NCBI GenBank assembly: GCA_004835665.1
Contig: RBKR01000002.1
Span: 1,426,001 to 1,490,000 of the forward strand
Direction of reading: 5' to 3'
Origin: Phoma sp. XZ068
Taxonomy: Eukaryota > Ascomycota > Dothideomycetes > Pleosporales > Didymellaceae
DNA: 64,000 bases
Shown here piece after piece: positions 43,790 through 54,267 of the stretch. Both the position numbers and the translations under genes were made by a program. A model generated the notes under the pieces. The model had not been told where the DNA came from and made no database searches. It saw only the letters and a program-made list of their open reading frames with translations. The stretch's first letter is position 1. Each line of letters begins with the position of its first letter.

Positions 43790-44987
43790 CTATGCAGCCT
43801 GCTTCACCTTGAACATCCTTTTGTCCAGCCCCAAGCCAAACATGAGCTGGAATAGTATCGAGTATATGAGAGCAAAGAAATTGACTCTCATCACATCCAG
43901 CCAATCTCGGATTTGGAGGCCATTCTTCGTCCCCTCATGCCAGCCTCGGCGCACCTCTAGGAACAGCGCGGGGTCGTCTGTTATCACACCGTCAAGGCCT
44001 TGCTGAATATCCCACCGCATACGCCGAGCGTCATTCACCGTCCACGCATATACTGGTCGGCCGTCACGCTGCGCCTTTCGAATAAACGCCTTCCCCCATG
44101 GTGGCATCAATACGGCCTGGTTCATGTTGAACGAGACGTTCGGAACGGTGAAGAAGTACGATGCAACAAGCACCGAAAAGCCGATATGAGACACTGCAAA
44201 ACCAGGCAGGTAGTGGGAGCACAGCGGCAGGTATTTGGCCGCCCAGCAGCCCAACACGATGCGACTCTGCCACGGTTTTGATGGTGAAGGAGGTACACTC
44301 CGAATCGTCTCGCTGATAAGACGCATCACATCGTCGGCGTTGTTATCGAGCTACACAACATCAGTACAGTGTCGCACAAACGCTAACATCGAAGCTTACC
44401 TTGATGTCCAGCATCACCCATATCTCTTCCAGTCCAGGCTGCGCCAGGTATTCCAGCAAATCAGCCAACCTCGGCATCGACTCGTGTGGTTCCTTCAGTG
44501 TCTTTAGTTTGCTGACGAACTCGTAGTCGCAGTCAATCAGTCTCTCCTTGCGCCCAAAGCAACGCTTGAGATCCTTGTCGTGTGACAAGACAACAACACC
44601 GTCTCTCGTCAAATGGATGTCCGTTTCAACAGCGTCAGCGCCAACTTCTACCGCCCCTCTGAATGCTCCCATAGTGTTCTCTGGGAACTTCGCCTTGAAT
44701 CCTCGATGTGCGATCGCCTGCGGTAACCGTCTGCCAGATTCATTCTTCCGTGCGTACGCAAAGCTTGCTGCGAATTGTCAGCCTCCATTTCTGTTTTAGT
44801 TCGATCTCGATTTCACAGTACCTGCGGGGAACTCAGCTTTCGGACCGAGTAAAGGCTGCTCTACGATCTTGTCCAGCTGCTTCGTCAAGCCTTCAAAAAC
44901 AGGCGGCACTCCTATGACCATGTTTTCAAGGATCGGGGTTTGCGCTTCGTGCACCTCGTTCGTGTCATCGACTTGTCGGTCGACCAT
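43790..44987 (-). CDS. PGC1: PGC1-like glycerophosphodiester phosphodiesterase
   Basis: A GDPD-family phospholipase C, 364 residues from three exons (44987-44822, 44767-44400, 44350-43790; introns 54 and 49 nt). The catalytic signature is complete: AHRGF (His 76), PENT, ETDIHLTRDG (Glu 103, Asp 105) and SHD (His 118). The C-terminal barrel end is present (VYAWTVND, DGVITDDPALFL). After the barrel come hydrophobic segments (NFFALIYSILFQLMFGLG) that would anchor the protein. Segment PGFAVSHIGFSVLVASYFF is also hydrophobic. Yeast Pgc1 degrades phosphatidylglycerol at lipid droplets and mitochondria, and its motif AHRG followed by PENT matches well, so I use that name as the closest relative. The residues before the barrel (1-55) are a lineage-specific extension with no evident targeting signal. 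Confidence 0.85.
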
Positions 44988-46527
44988 GACTATGACGACA
45001 GTTTGCGAATCGTATCGATATGGTGTAGCGCGCCGGAGTTAACGGATGGCGGTTGTATTTCCAGCTCGGAGGGACAGAGAACGACAGGTGTGTAATCGAC
45101 AGTGCGAAACACGAGCAGCGAAAGTGTTTATAGAAGAGGTTGCGGAGATTACTTGTCACGATTCCATACCAGTGTGAATTAAAGCGGGCTCAGCAGATCA
45201 CTCATTCTTCCCAGCGCCACACCAAACCACAAATTGCTCGGCGTGAAGACTCTACGTACCGTACCGCGCATTCGCGCCGCAGGATGCCGCATCGCAAATG
45301 CGCGGCACGTGGCCAACGAGTCTCGCGCACCGGAGCCCTGGTGCTGCGGTCTTTCTTTGGAACCAGATGCTACCAAAACCTGCGACTTTGGTAGGTGGAC
45401 CCACTCTCATTGGGTGCATAGCTAGGGCTAAGCTTGTTCCAAGAGTGCTTCGGATGTGTCAGGTCCCGGGGAGCTACTACACGTGTCGTTACATCTCAAA
45501 GTGCGCCTTCGTTCCCCACGCGCTGACGCGCTGCGTGTCAGTTGCAGACTTGCATAACAGCGGGCATTTATCGGTGAGCGAAAGCATGCCACTTTATCGA
45601 AGCACAAGGGTTGTGCTATAGGGAGCGACCGCAGAGATGAGAGGGTGAAGGATGCACTTTCTGACGCCAGGGCTGAAGGATCCGACAATCTGGATTGATC
45701 GACAACGTTAAATAAGCCGCGGGTCCGAGCGCGACATCCGTGGCTGGCGCTGCATGCGTGCGCGAAGTGCGAGAAGTCCATAGCCACACGCCGCACACCA
45801 CAGCATGTTCTATCTTTGCTGTGCCGCGCCAACAGACGTACAATTGCGGCGAGGCGCCCAAGCATGGTCTGATGCTGCAAGATAGCTGCATATGCATGGT
45901 TAGGATTTTGTTTGCTGCAGCTGGGTGCCGTTCGGAAGAGGCTCTTTCCGAATGCAACGAACTGAATCAGTCAAAGACTACACATGCGGTGAGCATGTGG
46001 GGTATGACCATCCTCATCTGCAGTTCTTGGACGCCTTGGTGTAAGGTCTCCAACGGGTGGGTGCATGCATGCATTCTATAACAAATATGCCGATGTTGTA
46101 CACTGCTTTCGTTTGACACACCTTCCTATACTGCAGTTGCTTTTTGTATATCACAATACACGGCCTCAACGTAAGATGTACCGTCTGTTAGGTAGCGCCT
46201 TGGTACAAAGAAACGCATAGTATTTCATCGGGAAGTCCCATCTCCAGATTTTGGGACCGAAGCGAAGTAGGCGAGCTGTCATGACGGGAGCTGAGCATTT
46301 TGTTTCAAGCTTCTTATGGCGCTACTTGGCTGCTAAGATTAGATGTAAGCTGCGAAGAAGTACGGGAAGTAGCACATCTCGGTTGGGTTCTGCTGATTCG
46401 TTTGTCGTAACGCTACTCTGCTTTCCTGGTAGGCAGGACTTGTGCTGGTCGAGGCTACCACTCTACGCCCCAAAGCAAAAGACTAGCAGCCATTCAATTA
46501 CTCCTCAATCTCCGTACCGCCTCTGCC
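44988..46527. other. Intergenic, 1.5 kb, no gene seen
   Basis: Lies between the start of the GDPD gene (minus) and the stop of epsilon-COP (minus). The open frames here (for example 45428-45957 minus) are arginine- and serine-rich without motifs. The part near 44988 should be the GDPD promoter. No RNA gene was noticed. Confidence 0.45.
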
Positions 46528-47574
46528 TCATGCGGCGACCTCGAACTTTGGTGTGTACTTGGCTGCCGCTTTCTGGAAATCGATCTTCTTTTCTGCCCAG
46601 TCCTTGACTGCTCTGTGCTCCGCATTGATGCCCTGCAGCTGCTGCTTCAGCTGCGCTGTCTCCTCCTTCTTGCCTAGCAATGTGTTCAGGACAATCAGGT
46701 TCGCGATTGTGTCTGCCGACTTAGGGTCGATCTCGATCGCCTGCTGTAACGCAGCTTCAGCCTCCGGTAGGCGGCCGAGGTGCAGTTCTGAGACGGCTTG
46801 TGCAACGAGTGAGTGTGCAGATTGTGATTGTGCCGTTTGAGCGAGCTCTTCGAAGACGTAGAATGCGGATTGGTACTTTTCACCGCCCTATGTTATGTGA
46901 GTATGGTATTTACCAGAGTTCGTAGCACTAGAAGCCTACCTCACGCATGCCAACCCATGACTCGGCAATGTTCACAAGCAGGCTATCCTGTGCCCATTTC
47001 CGTGCGCGCTGAGCCTCCTTGGCTGCAAGATCTGCGCGGTTCTGTTGGAGGTGAATCTGTACAATAAGAGCGACGCTGTGCCATGTTAGCTCTTGGACTT
47101 CCCTCCCCACTATGTCGTCACGTACGCGTCCAAGCTGCCCTGGTGCTTGCTCAGCAGCGCAAGAGCCTCTTCTGTCTCGCCTGCCCGGTCCAGGATAATG
47201 CCGCCAATGATCTGCACCGTCAAGTTCTCCTGACCATGCTGCTCTGCCAGCTTCTTCACTGCGCTTGTGACGTCCTTGCCCTGCTCGAGATCTGCCAGCA
47301 GCTTCACAGCGGCGAGATCTGGCGTCTTTTCGCTGGCAAGCTCGGAGGAGACGGCTTGTGCTTGTCCAAGGGCGATTTGTGAGCGTGCCTTCAGCACGCG
47401 TACGGGCAGCGCATTGCTGGAGGAGAAGGACGAGGTGTCGAAGTCGAGGACTTGCTGGTATGCGCCGGCGTGGAACGCTGTGTGGATGTTGATGAGTTCT
47501 GAGAGGCAGTTAGTGGAAGGTTGCAGGTGCGTTGCGGGTCTGGACATGCCTCCTTCTGGCGAATAAGGATCCAT
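46528..47574 (-). CDS. SEC28: Coatomer epsilon subunit (SEC28) with a probable GC-AG intron
   Basis: Epsilon-COP stabilises the COPI coat for Golgi-to-ER transport. Four exons (47574-47550, 47498-47126, 47075-46940, 46887-46528) give 297 residues, the usual length. The protein is a chain of TPR-like helices: ELINIHTAFHAGAYQQVLDFDTSS near the start, VALIVQIHLQQNRADLAAKE in the middle, and NLIVLNTLLGKKEE at the C-terminus. The first intron (47549-47499, 51 nt) begins GCATGT, has a CACTAAC branch and ends TCAG. It is therefore a GC-AG intron, and removing it restores the family start MDPYSPEGELINIH. Because 51 is divisible by three and no stop occurs, the unspliced frame is also open. The other introns are 50 and 52 nt, GT-AG. 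Confidence 0.87.
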
Positions 47575-47863
47575 TGTGAGTAGCTTCGAAGAAGAGTAAG
47601 GCAGAAAAGGCTACAATGGGTATTCAAGCGCTGTTCGTGGGGTTGGGTGTCGGGGTGATGTTGAAGCCACGAATATGTTTGGCATGTTTGCTTTGGACCC
47701 TGGCTACACTTGATTGGCTGGCTTCAGCTGTCAATATATAGTCAACTATCGGCCTTTACATTCGACATTCACAGATCCAGTGATGAAGTAAAATTAGTCT
47801 ATAATCTATCCTCTCTATTGTCTTCCGAATTTGTTCGCAACTAATCAGCATCCCGCAGTGCCT

Positions 47864-48779
47864 TTACGCCTTCCTGATGACGAACTTCATAAACTTGGTG
47901 TCCTCCGGGATGAATTCTGCCATCCCAGACATGTTGCGGGTTAAATCTACCTTCTCGTCGAAGTCCGCCTCGACTTTCCACTTCGTTCCGGTCTCATCGC
48001 CTACCTGCTTCCACAGTTTTGCCCATGATTCAAGGTTGTGCCAGTATCGACTCTTGGTTTGGTCGACCAGGGCAGCGAAGTCACCAGCTTCCGCGCGTCC
48101 AGCTTGACGACCGAGGATCAAGCTATTCGATTCAGGATTCAACAATCCTACAATCCTTTTGGCTGCAGCAACCTGGCCATCCCAATCGAACAGATGAAAG
48201 AACGAAGCTGCGTGCACAATGTCGAACTTGCCCGCGACTTGTTGCAGACCAGAATTGTCATCGAAGATATCGGCCTCGATGAAGGTAGCTTTCAAGGACG
48301 ACTTATCCAGGAATAACTCGTACCCAATGTCCCAGAACTGTCCTTTCAAATCTGACGCATAGATGTTATCTGGGGGTGCTCCATCGTACACAAGCTTACG
48401 AATGTCTTGACCCATGCAACAGCCGATGTCCAGGTACTGCTCGCCATCTTTGATTCGCTGAAGCACCTCATCGTAGGCCATTGACCTCTGGATATTTAGG
48501 TTGAGGAAACCCCAGTGTCCGAGACATGGATACGGGGCCTATCTCGTCAGTTGTAACACGCTTCTCGTACGTTTGCACACTCACGACTTTGAAGGCCTTG
48601 TTCCTGATCTGTGTAATGTGGGAGACAACTTCATCCGAGGGAACATTGCTGTATGTCTCGAAGAGCTCCTTTGTGTTTGGTTTGAGATCCACCAGGTCCT
48701 TGACGTACCACGGTAGAACTTCAGGCTGGTCAACCCACGTCTTGTCCTTCAAATACTGTTCGACGTTGTTCGCTGCCAT
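47864..48779 (-). CDS. SAM-dependent methyltransferase
   Basis: A 289-residue class I methyltransferase from two exons (48779-48585, 48538-47864; 46-nt intron GTGAGT to ATAG). The glycine-rich SAM motif is YLDIGCCMGQD (about 100-110), followed by the acidic second-strand block NIYASDLKG and the DIVHAASFFHLFDWDGQ motif. N-terminal helices before the fold (WYVKDLVDLKPNTKELFETY) and the block APYPCLGHWGFL are shared by a fungal family often found in secondary-metabolism clusters, but no cluster partner sits here. The substrate is unknown. It is divergent from spermidine synthase with about 625 bases between starts. A longer upstream frame reading MALLQCSS was not chosen, because ATG 48779 gives the usual start MAANNVEQYL. 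Confidence 0.82.
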
Positions 48780-49404
48780 GGTGCTTCGTTGTGGTGAGTT
48801 GCACGGTGCTGAGCTGCTGGAGCACTGCAATAATGCCAACGCTTTATATGCCCTGGAGACATATGCGCTGCACTCGTGTCACGCCAGTCAGCTCGCAGCA
48901 ACAGGCTGATATCCCAGGCTCCAATCCCACTTCCTGGGAACAAGGCACGCCTAACCCCGCCTCGGACCACGGGTTGATGGAGTCTCCGAATGCACCAACC
49001 GCTCCACCCGCGCCATACTGTCTTCTTGAAGACATGAGCTCCTTCCACAACCTGTACCTTCACCATGACCATCTTGGAGCTACAAGCCAAGATATGTGAA
49101 CGCATGTCCCAAAACGGCAGCTATTCGGAGTCGGCTACGCCTTCCGCTTTCTCTGTGTGAGCCCCTCACTAGGCTGAGAGAGGGATGGCGCCGCTGGGTA
49201 GAAATGCAGCGCGGGGCATGACGCGCCTGGATAGCTTGAAAATTGTTCGATTTTTGAAAGTTTTCGGAGAGCCCAATTGACACCGCAATCCTGAAGGTCC
49301 CCATATATATCCGCCGCCGGCCCATCTCTTTCTCTGTCAACGCTCGCAGAGTTCTATCACTTCACAAACCTCTTCCCCGTTTTTCCTCTACCAAACCCTT
49401 CAAA
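48780..49404. other. Divergent promoter region, methyltransferase and spermidine synthase
   Basis: A 625-base interval between two divergent start codons. A TATATAT element at about 49304-49310, roughly 95-100 bases before the spermidine synthase ATG, is a good TATA candidate. It is followed by a CT-rich stretch just before the start, common in highly expressed fungal genes. Confidence 0.5.
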
Positions 49405-50514
49405 ATGCCTGCTATCGAGCACCCCACTATCAAGGGTACGTCAATCAGCCGCGACTCAATTGCGGTTGTTTTACCGGTTGGATGTAGCTCGTATACTGAC
49501 GCCCCTCACAGATGGCTGGTTCCGCGAGATCTCCGGCATGTGGCCTGGTCAGGCCATGACCCTCAAGGTTGAGGAGGTCGTTCACCACGAGAAGAGCTTG
49601 TACCAGGACGTCCTCATCTTCAAGTCCACCGACTACGGCATGGTCCTCGTCCTCGACAACGTCATCCAGTGCACCGAGCGCGACGAATTCTCGTACGTCT
49701 ATACCTAGCCATTGCGCAGTCGACAGAAAGCTGACCTAGTTACAGCTACCAGGAGATGATTACCCACCTTGCCATGAACTCCCACCCCAACCCCAAGAAC
49801 GTTCTCGTTATCGGCGGTGGTGATGGCGGTGTCCTCCGTGAGGTCGTCAAGCACGAGTGCGTTGAGAAGGCCGTTCTCTGCGACATCGATGAGGCTGTCA
49901 TCCGTCTGTCCAAGCAGTACCTCCCCGGCATGTCCGTTGGCTTCGACCACCCCAAGGCCGAGACCATTGTCGGCGATGGCTTCAAGTTCCTCGAGGACAA
50001 GAAGAACCAGTTCGATGTCATCATCACCGACTCCAGCGACCCAGAGGGCCCCGCCGAGGCTCTTTTCCAGAAGCCATACTTTGAGTTGTTGAGCGGTGCT
50101 CTCCGCGAGGGTGGTGTTATTACGACCCAAGGTTGTAAGCCCCCTTCCTATCCTCATATCGCGTTTGACTTGCAAAGATTAACACGCGCTCGTTAAGCGC
50201 TTTTCTCAATATTTGCTAACTCTTTCCTAGCTGAGAACCAGTGGCTGCACCTCCACATCATCACCGACCTCAAGAAGTCCTGCAAGGCAGTCTTCCCAAC
50301 CGTCGAGTACGCCTACACCACCATTCCCACCTACCCCTCTGGCCAGATCGGCTTCATGGTCTGCTCCAAGGACGCCGAGCGCAACCTCAAGAAGCCCCTT
50401 CGCAGCTGGTCATCCGAGGAGGAGGACAAGCTTTGCAAGTACTACAGCAAGGAGATCCACGAGGCTTCCTTCGTTCTGCCCACCTTCGCTCGCAAGGCTC
50501 TTGCCTCGGTCTAA
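49405..50514 (+). CDS. SPE3: Spermidine synthase
   Basis: It transfers an aminopropyl group from decarboxylated SAM to putrescine. Four exons (49405-49435, 49512-49692, 49746-50134, 50231-50514; introns 76, 53, 96 nt) give 294 residues. Hallmarks are the N-terminal DGWFREISGMWPGQAM, the substrate-binding QDVLIFKSTDYG, ERDEFSYQEMI, the dcSAM-binding GGGDGGVLREV, DIDEAVI and DSSDPEGPAE. The first exon is only 31 nt. C-terminal TIPTYPSGQIGFMVCSK is also conserved. All four junctions restore the frame. The divergent neighbour is an SAM methyltransferase. Confidence 0.95.
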
Positions 50515-52332
50515 GTTACTGAGCTTGATACTTTTTGCGTACGACGATATACTAGATACCACGACATGTCAACGACCATCAAAAGTACGATTTGCCGACA
50601 TTTATCACCACTGATAGGTGACTTCACAATACATTTTTCCTTGTAGCGTTTCGCAATCACATCTGAGCCTGTTCATGTGGACCATGATTCTTTTCTTTCC
50701 TCCTTGCTTTTATGAGCGGCTACAACACCAACCATGGTTGGTGTGGTCACAATCACCGCCCATCACTGAGACGTGAATGTGGGATCTGAGAGTATGCATG
50801 ACACGATATTCTCCACGTGCCGTTTTAGTGTTCCATGCTGTCCCCGCGGGAGGATCTGTCGGCACTTGCTGTCGATGATCAAGACAGCGCCACGAGGGGT
50901 CGTGTCTCGAGATGGGTCGCTGACCTCTCATACACGTAGCTCTGCAAACTGCCTGAGGTACAGTGGACATGGGCTCGCACTAGCTGCGGATGATTATTAT
51001 GTGGAAGCAGTTCTGGCACCGTCTGTAGCAAGACGTGCCGTGCCGTGCCTCCCGCTCCTCCGACCCCAATTCGTGAGACGTGTTTTGAGCTGCTTCGGCC
51101 TAAGCGGCTGAGAATTCATGCGCCGCCAACGGTCTACAGCTAGCGAGGCTCATGTCGTCTCGTCTCCCGCAACTCTGTGTCAAGCCAAAGGTTCTAGCAA
51201 TCTGCTACACGCTCCACAGGCTAGTCCACTCTCGGCTCGTTTCGTCCTCAAGACTGTGAAATGCCCTCATTTGTCCTCAACAGGCCCAAGCAGGCGGCTA
51301 CACTGCCCCGGTATCTGGTACAGATTGAGGTTTGATCTCGATACGTCATGTGGCTAAATTCCAATCAGTATCATATTAATGAATTTCTTTATGGACACCT
51401 TCTTCGAACGCTAGGAGTGTGAGGTTGTGGTTGAGGGTGGGCGGTACGGCCCACAAGCGCTCAGAAGGATTCCAATCGGACAACGCAATGACCTGGACAG
51501 GGACGATGCCTCAGAAGACAGGCTGACAGCACGTGCAATCGCATGCTCTCTAACAGTACCATTTGCTTCGGGATGGCGGTTTGAGCAAAGCACCATTCTA
51601 ACTTTGGAGAAAACGCCGATGTTGACCTGTGCTCCAAACGCTGCAGGTGTCAACCCCCTCCAGTGGGCTAGCCGCCACGGACTTGCGGTACCTGCGTTTG
51701 AGGCTGACGTGTTGAACAGTGCTGCATGTGGCTCGTGAGTTTATCGAAGTGCGAGTGGTAATAACAACGTTGTGCAGATGTCAAAGTGAATATAGACCCG
51801 ATGCAGCAGGTGCTGTTAGTGTCCGCCGCGACATTCACGTCCTCCCACCTTCCGCCATTTGCGTCTCGCAATTGGATGCATCTTTGAACAAACACTTTTT
51901 GTCGTCTTCTTTGTTTTTTGTTTTCAATCTGTATTTGAGCCGGTCTCTTCCATCACAGTTTTCATTAAATCTAGCGTCGGTTACGCAGCCTTCACATTGC
52001 CAGCGCTCACATCTACCGTCACGGCTTGCAGCAATCACATCTCCGAACCCCGAGACCTCACGAGTCGCTCCCATGCAGTAGCCGCAATCCTCCGGACCCC
52101 CTTCTCGTATCACTTCTCATCGCCAGCCTGGAGCTCGTCCTAATTATTATAATTCGTTGAACGTCTGGTTACGTTGATAAATTGCGATACCAAACTCTCT
52201 CAACGTTCAACAGCAACCAGAGCATCGGCGATCTTCGCGGTAACACCCAGTCTCACAAGATCAATATCGGGCGAATCTTGTCGTCATTTGCGCAATCGCA
52301 TCCCGCGCTGTTCAGTAATTTGATTAGTGAAG
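50515..52332. other. Intergenic, 1.8 kb, no gene seen
   Basis: Spans from the end of spermidine synthase to the NAD kinase start. The open frames in 50.7-52.1 kb show no domain. A long 5' leader for the NAD kinase is likely, with a short upstream open frame possible (52182-52418 overlaps its start in another frame). No RNA gene was noticed. Confidence 0.45.
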
Positions 52333-54267
52333 ATGATGCCGAGTACGACCAAGAATGGGGAGCCGTTCTCACCAACCAAGATTCACCCGCTCTTGTCTCC
52401 ACAAAGGCCGCGGGATAACTTCTCCGCCGTTAACGCCGCCGATGCATCACCAATAAATCTCACTCATCCCCACCCCTCTCCGCAGCCTCCACAGACGAGT
52501 GTTTACCTGCCTCAAGGTCCCAAAGATAATAATGCCTCTTCGGTAGCACCGACAGAATTAGTCGGTGCGTCCACGGCCTCCGACTCGATACCATCCTTTG
52601 CGGCACCGGACGAGTCGCTTCGGAACGAACATTCGGCTGTTATTAGCAACTCGTCGTCGATCGAGAACCTCACAGTCCTGCCACAGTTGCCATCTTTTGG
52701 TGAGCACCGCATCCGAAAGCATCGCAAAAACGCTGCTTCGTTCGATTCGGCCGTACCCCGCCAGACGATCCTCAAGGCCTTGCAATCACGACCACCAACA
52801 TCATCGATTGACTCCTTAGTCATGGAGGACAGCAAAAGCGCTACGGAGGGCAAGACCCAGCGATCGAAGAGCATCAACCATAAAGCGCTCGCTGAAGCCC
52901 TTTCTGAGCTCAACTTGGCCTCTGGGGACCTCGCAGCAAGCAAGATGGCCGCGCTTGCATCGCCATGCTTCTTCCACAAGAAGTTCGATAAGGCCGTGAA
53001 CCTCGACAAAGTATTGGAGGAAATTGCAGACAATGATTCAATTTCGCATTCAAGGCTCATGCAGACTGCCTTCAGTGTGCGCGAAGTTTCCAAACAACTT
53101 CAACGTCGACCTATCAAAATGACAGTGCGTAATGTTATGATTGTCACCAAAGCGCGCGACAATGCCTTGGTACATCTCACACGAGAGTTAGCAGAGTGGT
53201 TACTCACTACTCCACGTTACGGGTCAGATGTGGGAGTGAATGTTTACGTGGATCACAAGCTGCAGAGATCGAAACGGTTCGATGCGGCTTCGCTAGTAGC
53301 CAAAGACAAACGTTTCGAGCAGTCTCTCCGCTACTGGACCCCTGACCTCTGCTGGGAGACACCGGAAAAGTTCGACCTCGTCCTTACGCTTGGTGGTGAC
53401 GGTACAGTCCTCTTCACATCGTGGTTGTTCCAGCGCATTGTCCCTCCGATCCTCTCCTTTTCGCTCGGCAGTCTTGGTTTCTTGACCAACTTCCAATTTG
53501 AGCAGTACAAGGAGGCGCTCAGTAAGATCATGGGCGACGCTGGTATGCGCGTAAACCTGCGCATGCGTTTTACCTGCACAGTCTACAGATACCAGAAGAA
53601 CGCCGCCCCTGGATCACCACAGCACATTGAGGCCGAGCAATTCGAAGTCCTCAACGAGCTTGTCATCGACCGCGGCCCATCCCCCTACGTCTCCAACCTT
53701 GAATTGTACGGCGACAACAACCTCCTTACCGTCGTACAAGCAGATGGCTGCATCTTCTCCACGCCCACCGGCTCGACAGCATATTCGCTCTCCGCCGGTG
53801 GCTCCCTGGTGCACCCCGATATCCCCGCAATCCTCCTCACCCCCATCTGCCCCCACACCCTATCCTTCCGCCCTATGCTGCTCAACGACAGCATGCTTCT
53901 TCGCATCGCTGTACCGCTCAAGTCGCGCGCAACCGCCTACTGTGCTTTCGACGGCAAGGGCCGCGTCGAGCTCCGCCAGGGCGACCACGTCACCATTGCT
54001 GCTTCGCAGTACCCCTTCCCCACCGTCCTGTCACAGCCCACCGAGTGGTTCGACAGCATCAGCCGCACGCTGCGCTGGAACAACCGCGGTGCTACACAGA
54101 AGGCGTGGGACGGTGATGAGGAAGAAGAAGACCGCGATGAGGCTGAAGCTACCTTCGATATCGATTTCGACGATGAAGTCGACCGCGATTCAGGATATTC
54201 GGCCGAGAATTCGACGGACGGTCGTGGAAGTCCGATGAGGAAGGGTATTGTCCTGCCGTTCCTGTAA
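52333..54267 (+). CDS. UTR1: NAD kinase (UTR1/POS5 family)
   Basis: It phosphorylates NAD to NADP. A single exon encodes 644 residues. The first 250 are disordered and Ser/Pro-rich, as in fungal cytosolic enzymes. The catalytic part begins near MTVRNVMIVTKARDNALV. It carries the GGDGT motif (about 354-358, LTLGGDGTVLFTSW), the NE/D motif (NELVIDRGPSPY), the conserved TPTGSTAYSLSAGG and HPDIPAILLTPICPHTLSF blocks, and FDGKGRVELRQGD. The C-terminus is acidic. ATG 52333 or 52336 may start it; an upstream GTG was rejected. The name follows the cytosolic yeast enzyme because no mitochondrial presequence is apparent. Confidence 0.92.
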   Translation: MMPSTTKNGEPFSPTKIHPLLSPQRPRDNFSAVNAADASPINLTHPHPSPQPPQTSVYLPQGPKDNNASSVAPTELVGASTASDSIPSFAAPDESLRNEHSAVISNSSSIENLTVLPQLPSFGEHRIRKHRKNAASFDSAVPRQTILKALQSRPPTSSIDSLVMEDSKSATEGKTQRSKSINHKALAEALSELNLASGDLAASKMAALASPCFFHKKFDKAVNLDKVLEEIADNDSISHSRLMQTAFSVREVSKQLQRRPIKMTVRNVMIVTKARDNALVHLTRELAEWLLTTPRYGSDVGVNVYVDHKLQRSKRFDAASLVAKDKRFEQSLRYWTPDLCWETPEKFDLVLTLGGDGTVLFTSWLFQRIVPPILSFSLGSLGFLTNFQFEQYKEALSKIMGDAGMRVNLRMRFTCTVYRYQKNAAPGSPQHIEAEQFEVLNELVIDRGPSPYVSNLELYGDNNLLTVVQADGCIFSTPTGSTAYSLSAGGSLVHPDIPAILLTPICPHTLSFRPMLLNDSMLLRIAVPLKSRATAYCAFDGKGRVELRQGDHVTIAASQYPFPTVLSQPTEWFDSISRTLRWNNRGATQKAWDGDEEEEDRDEAEATFDIDFDDEVDRDSGYSAENSTDGRGSPMRKGIVLPFL

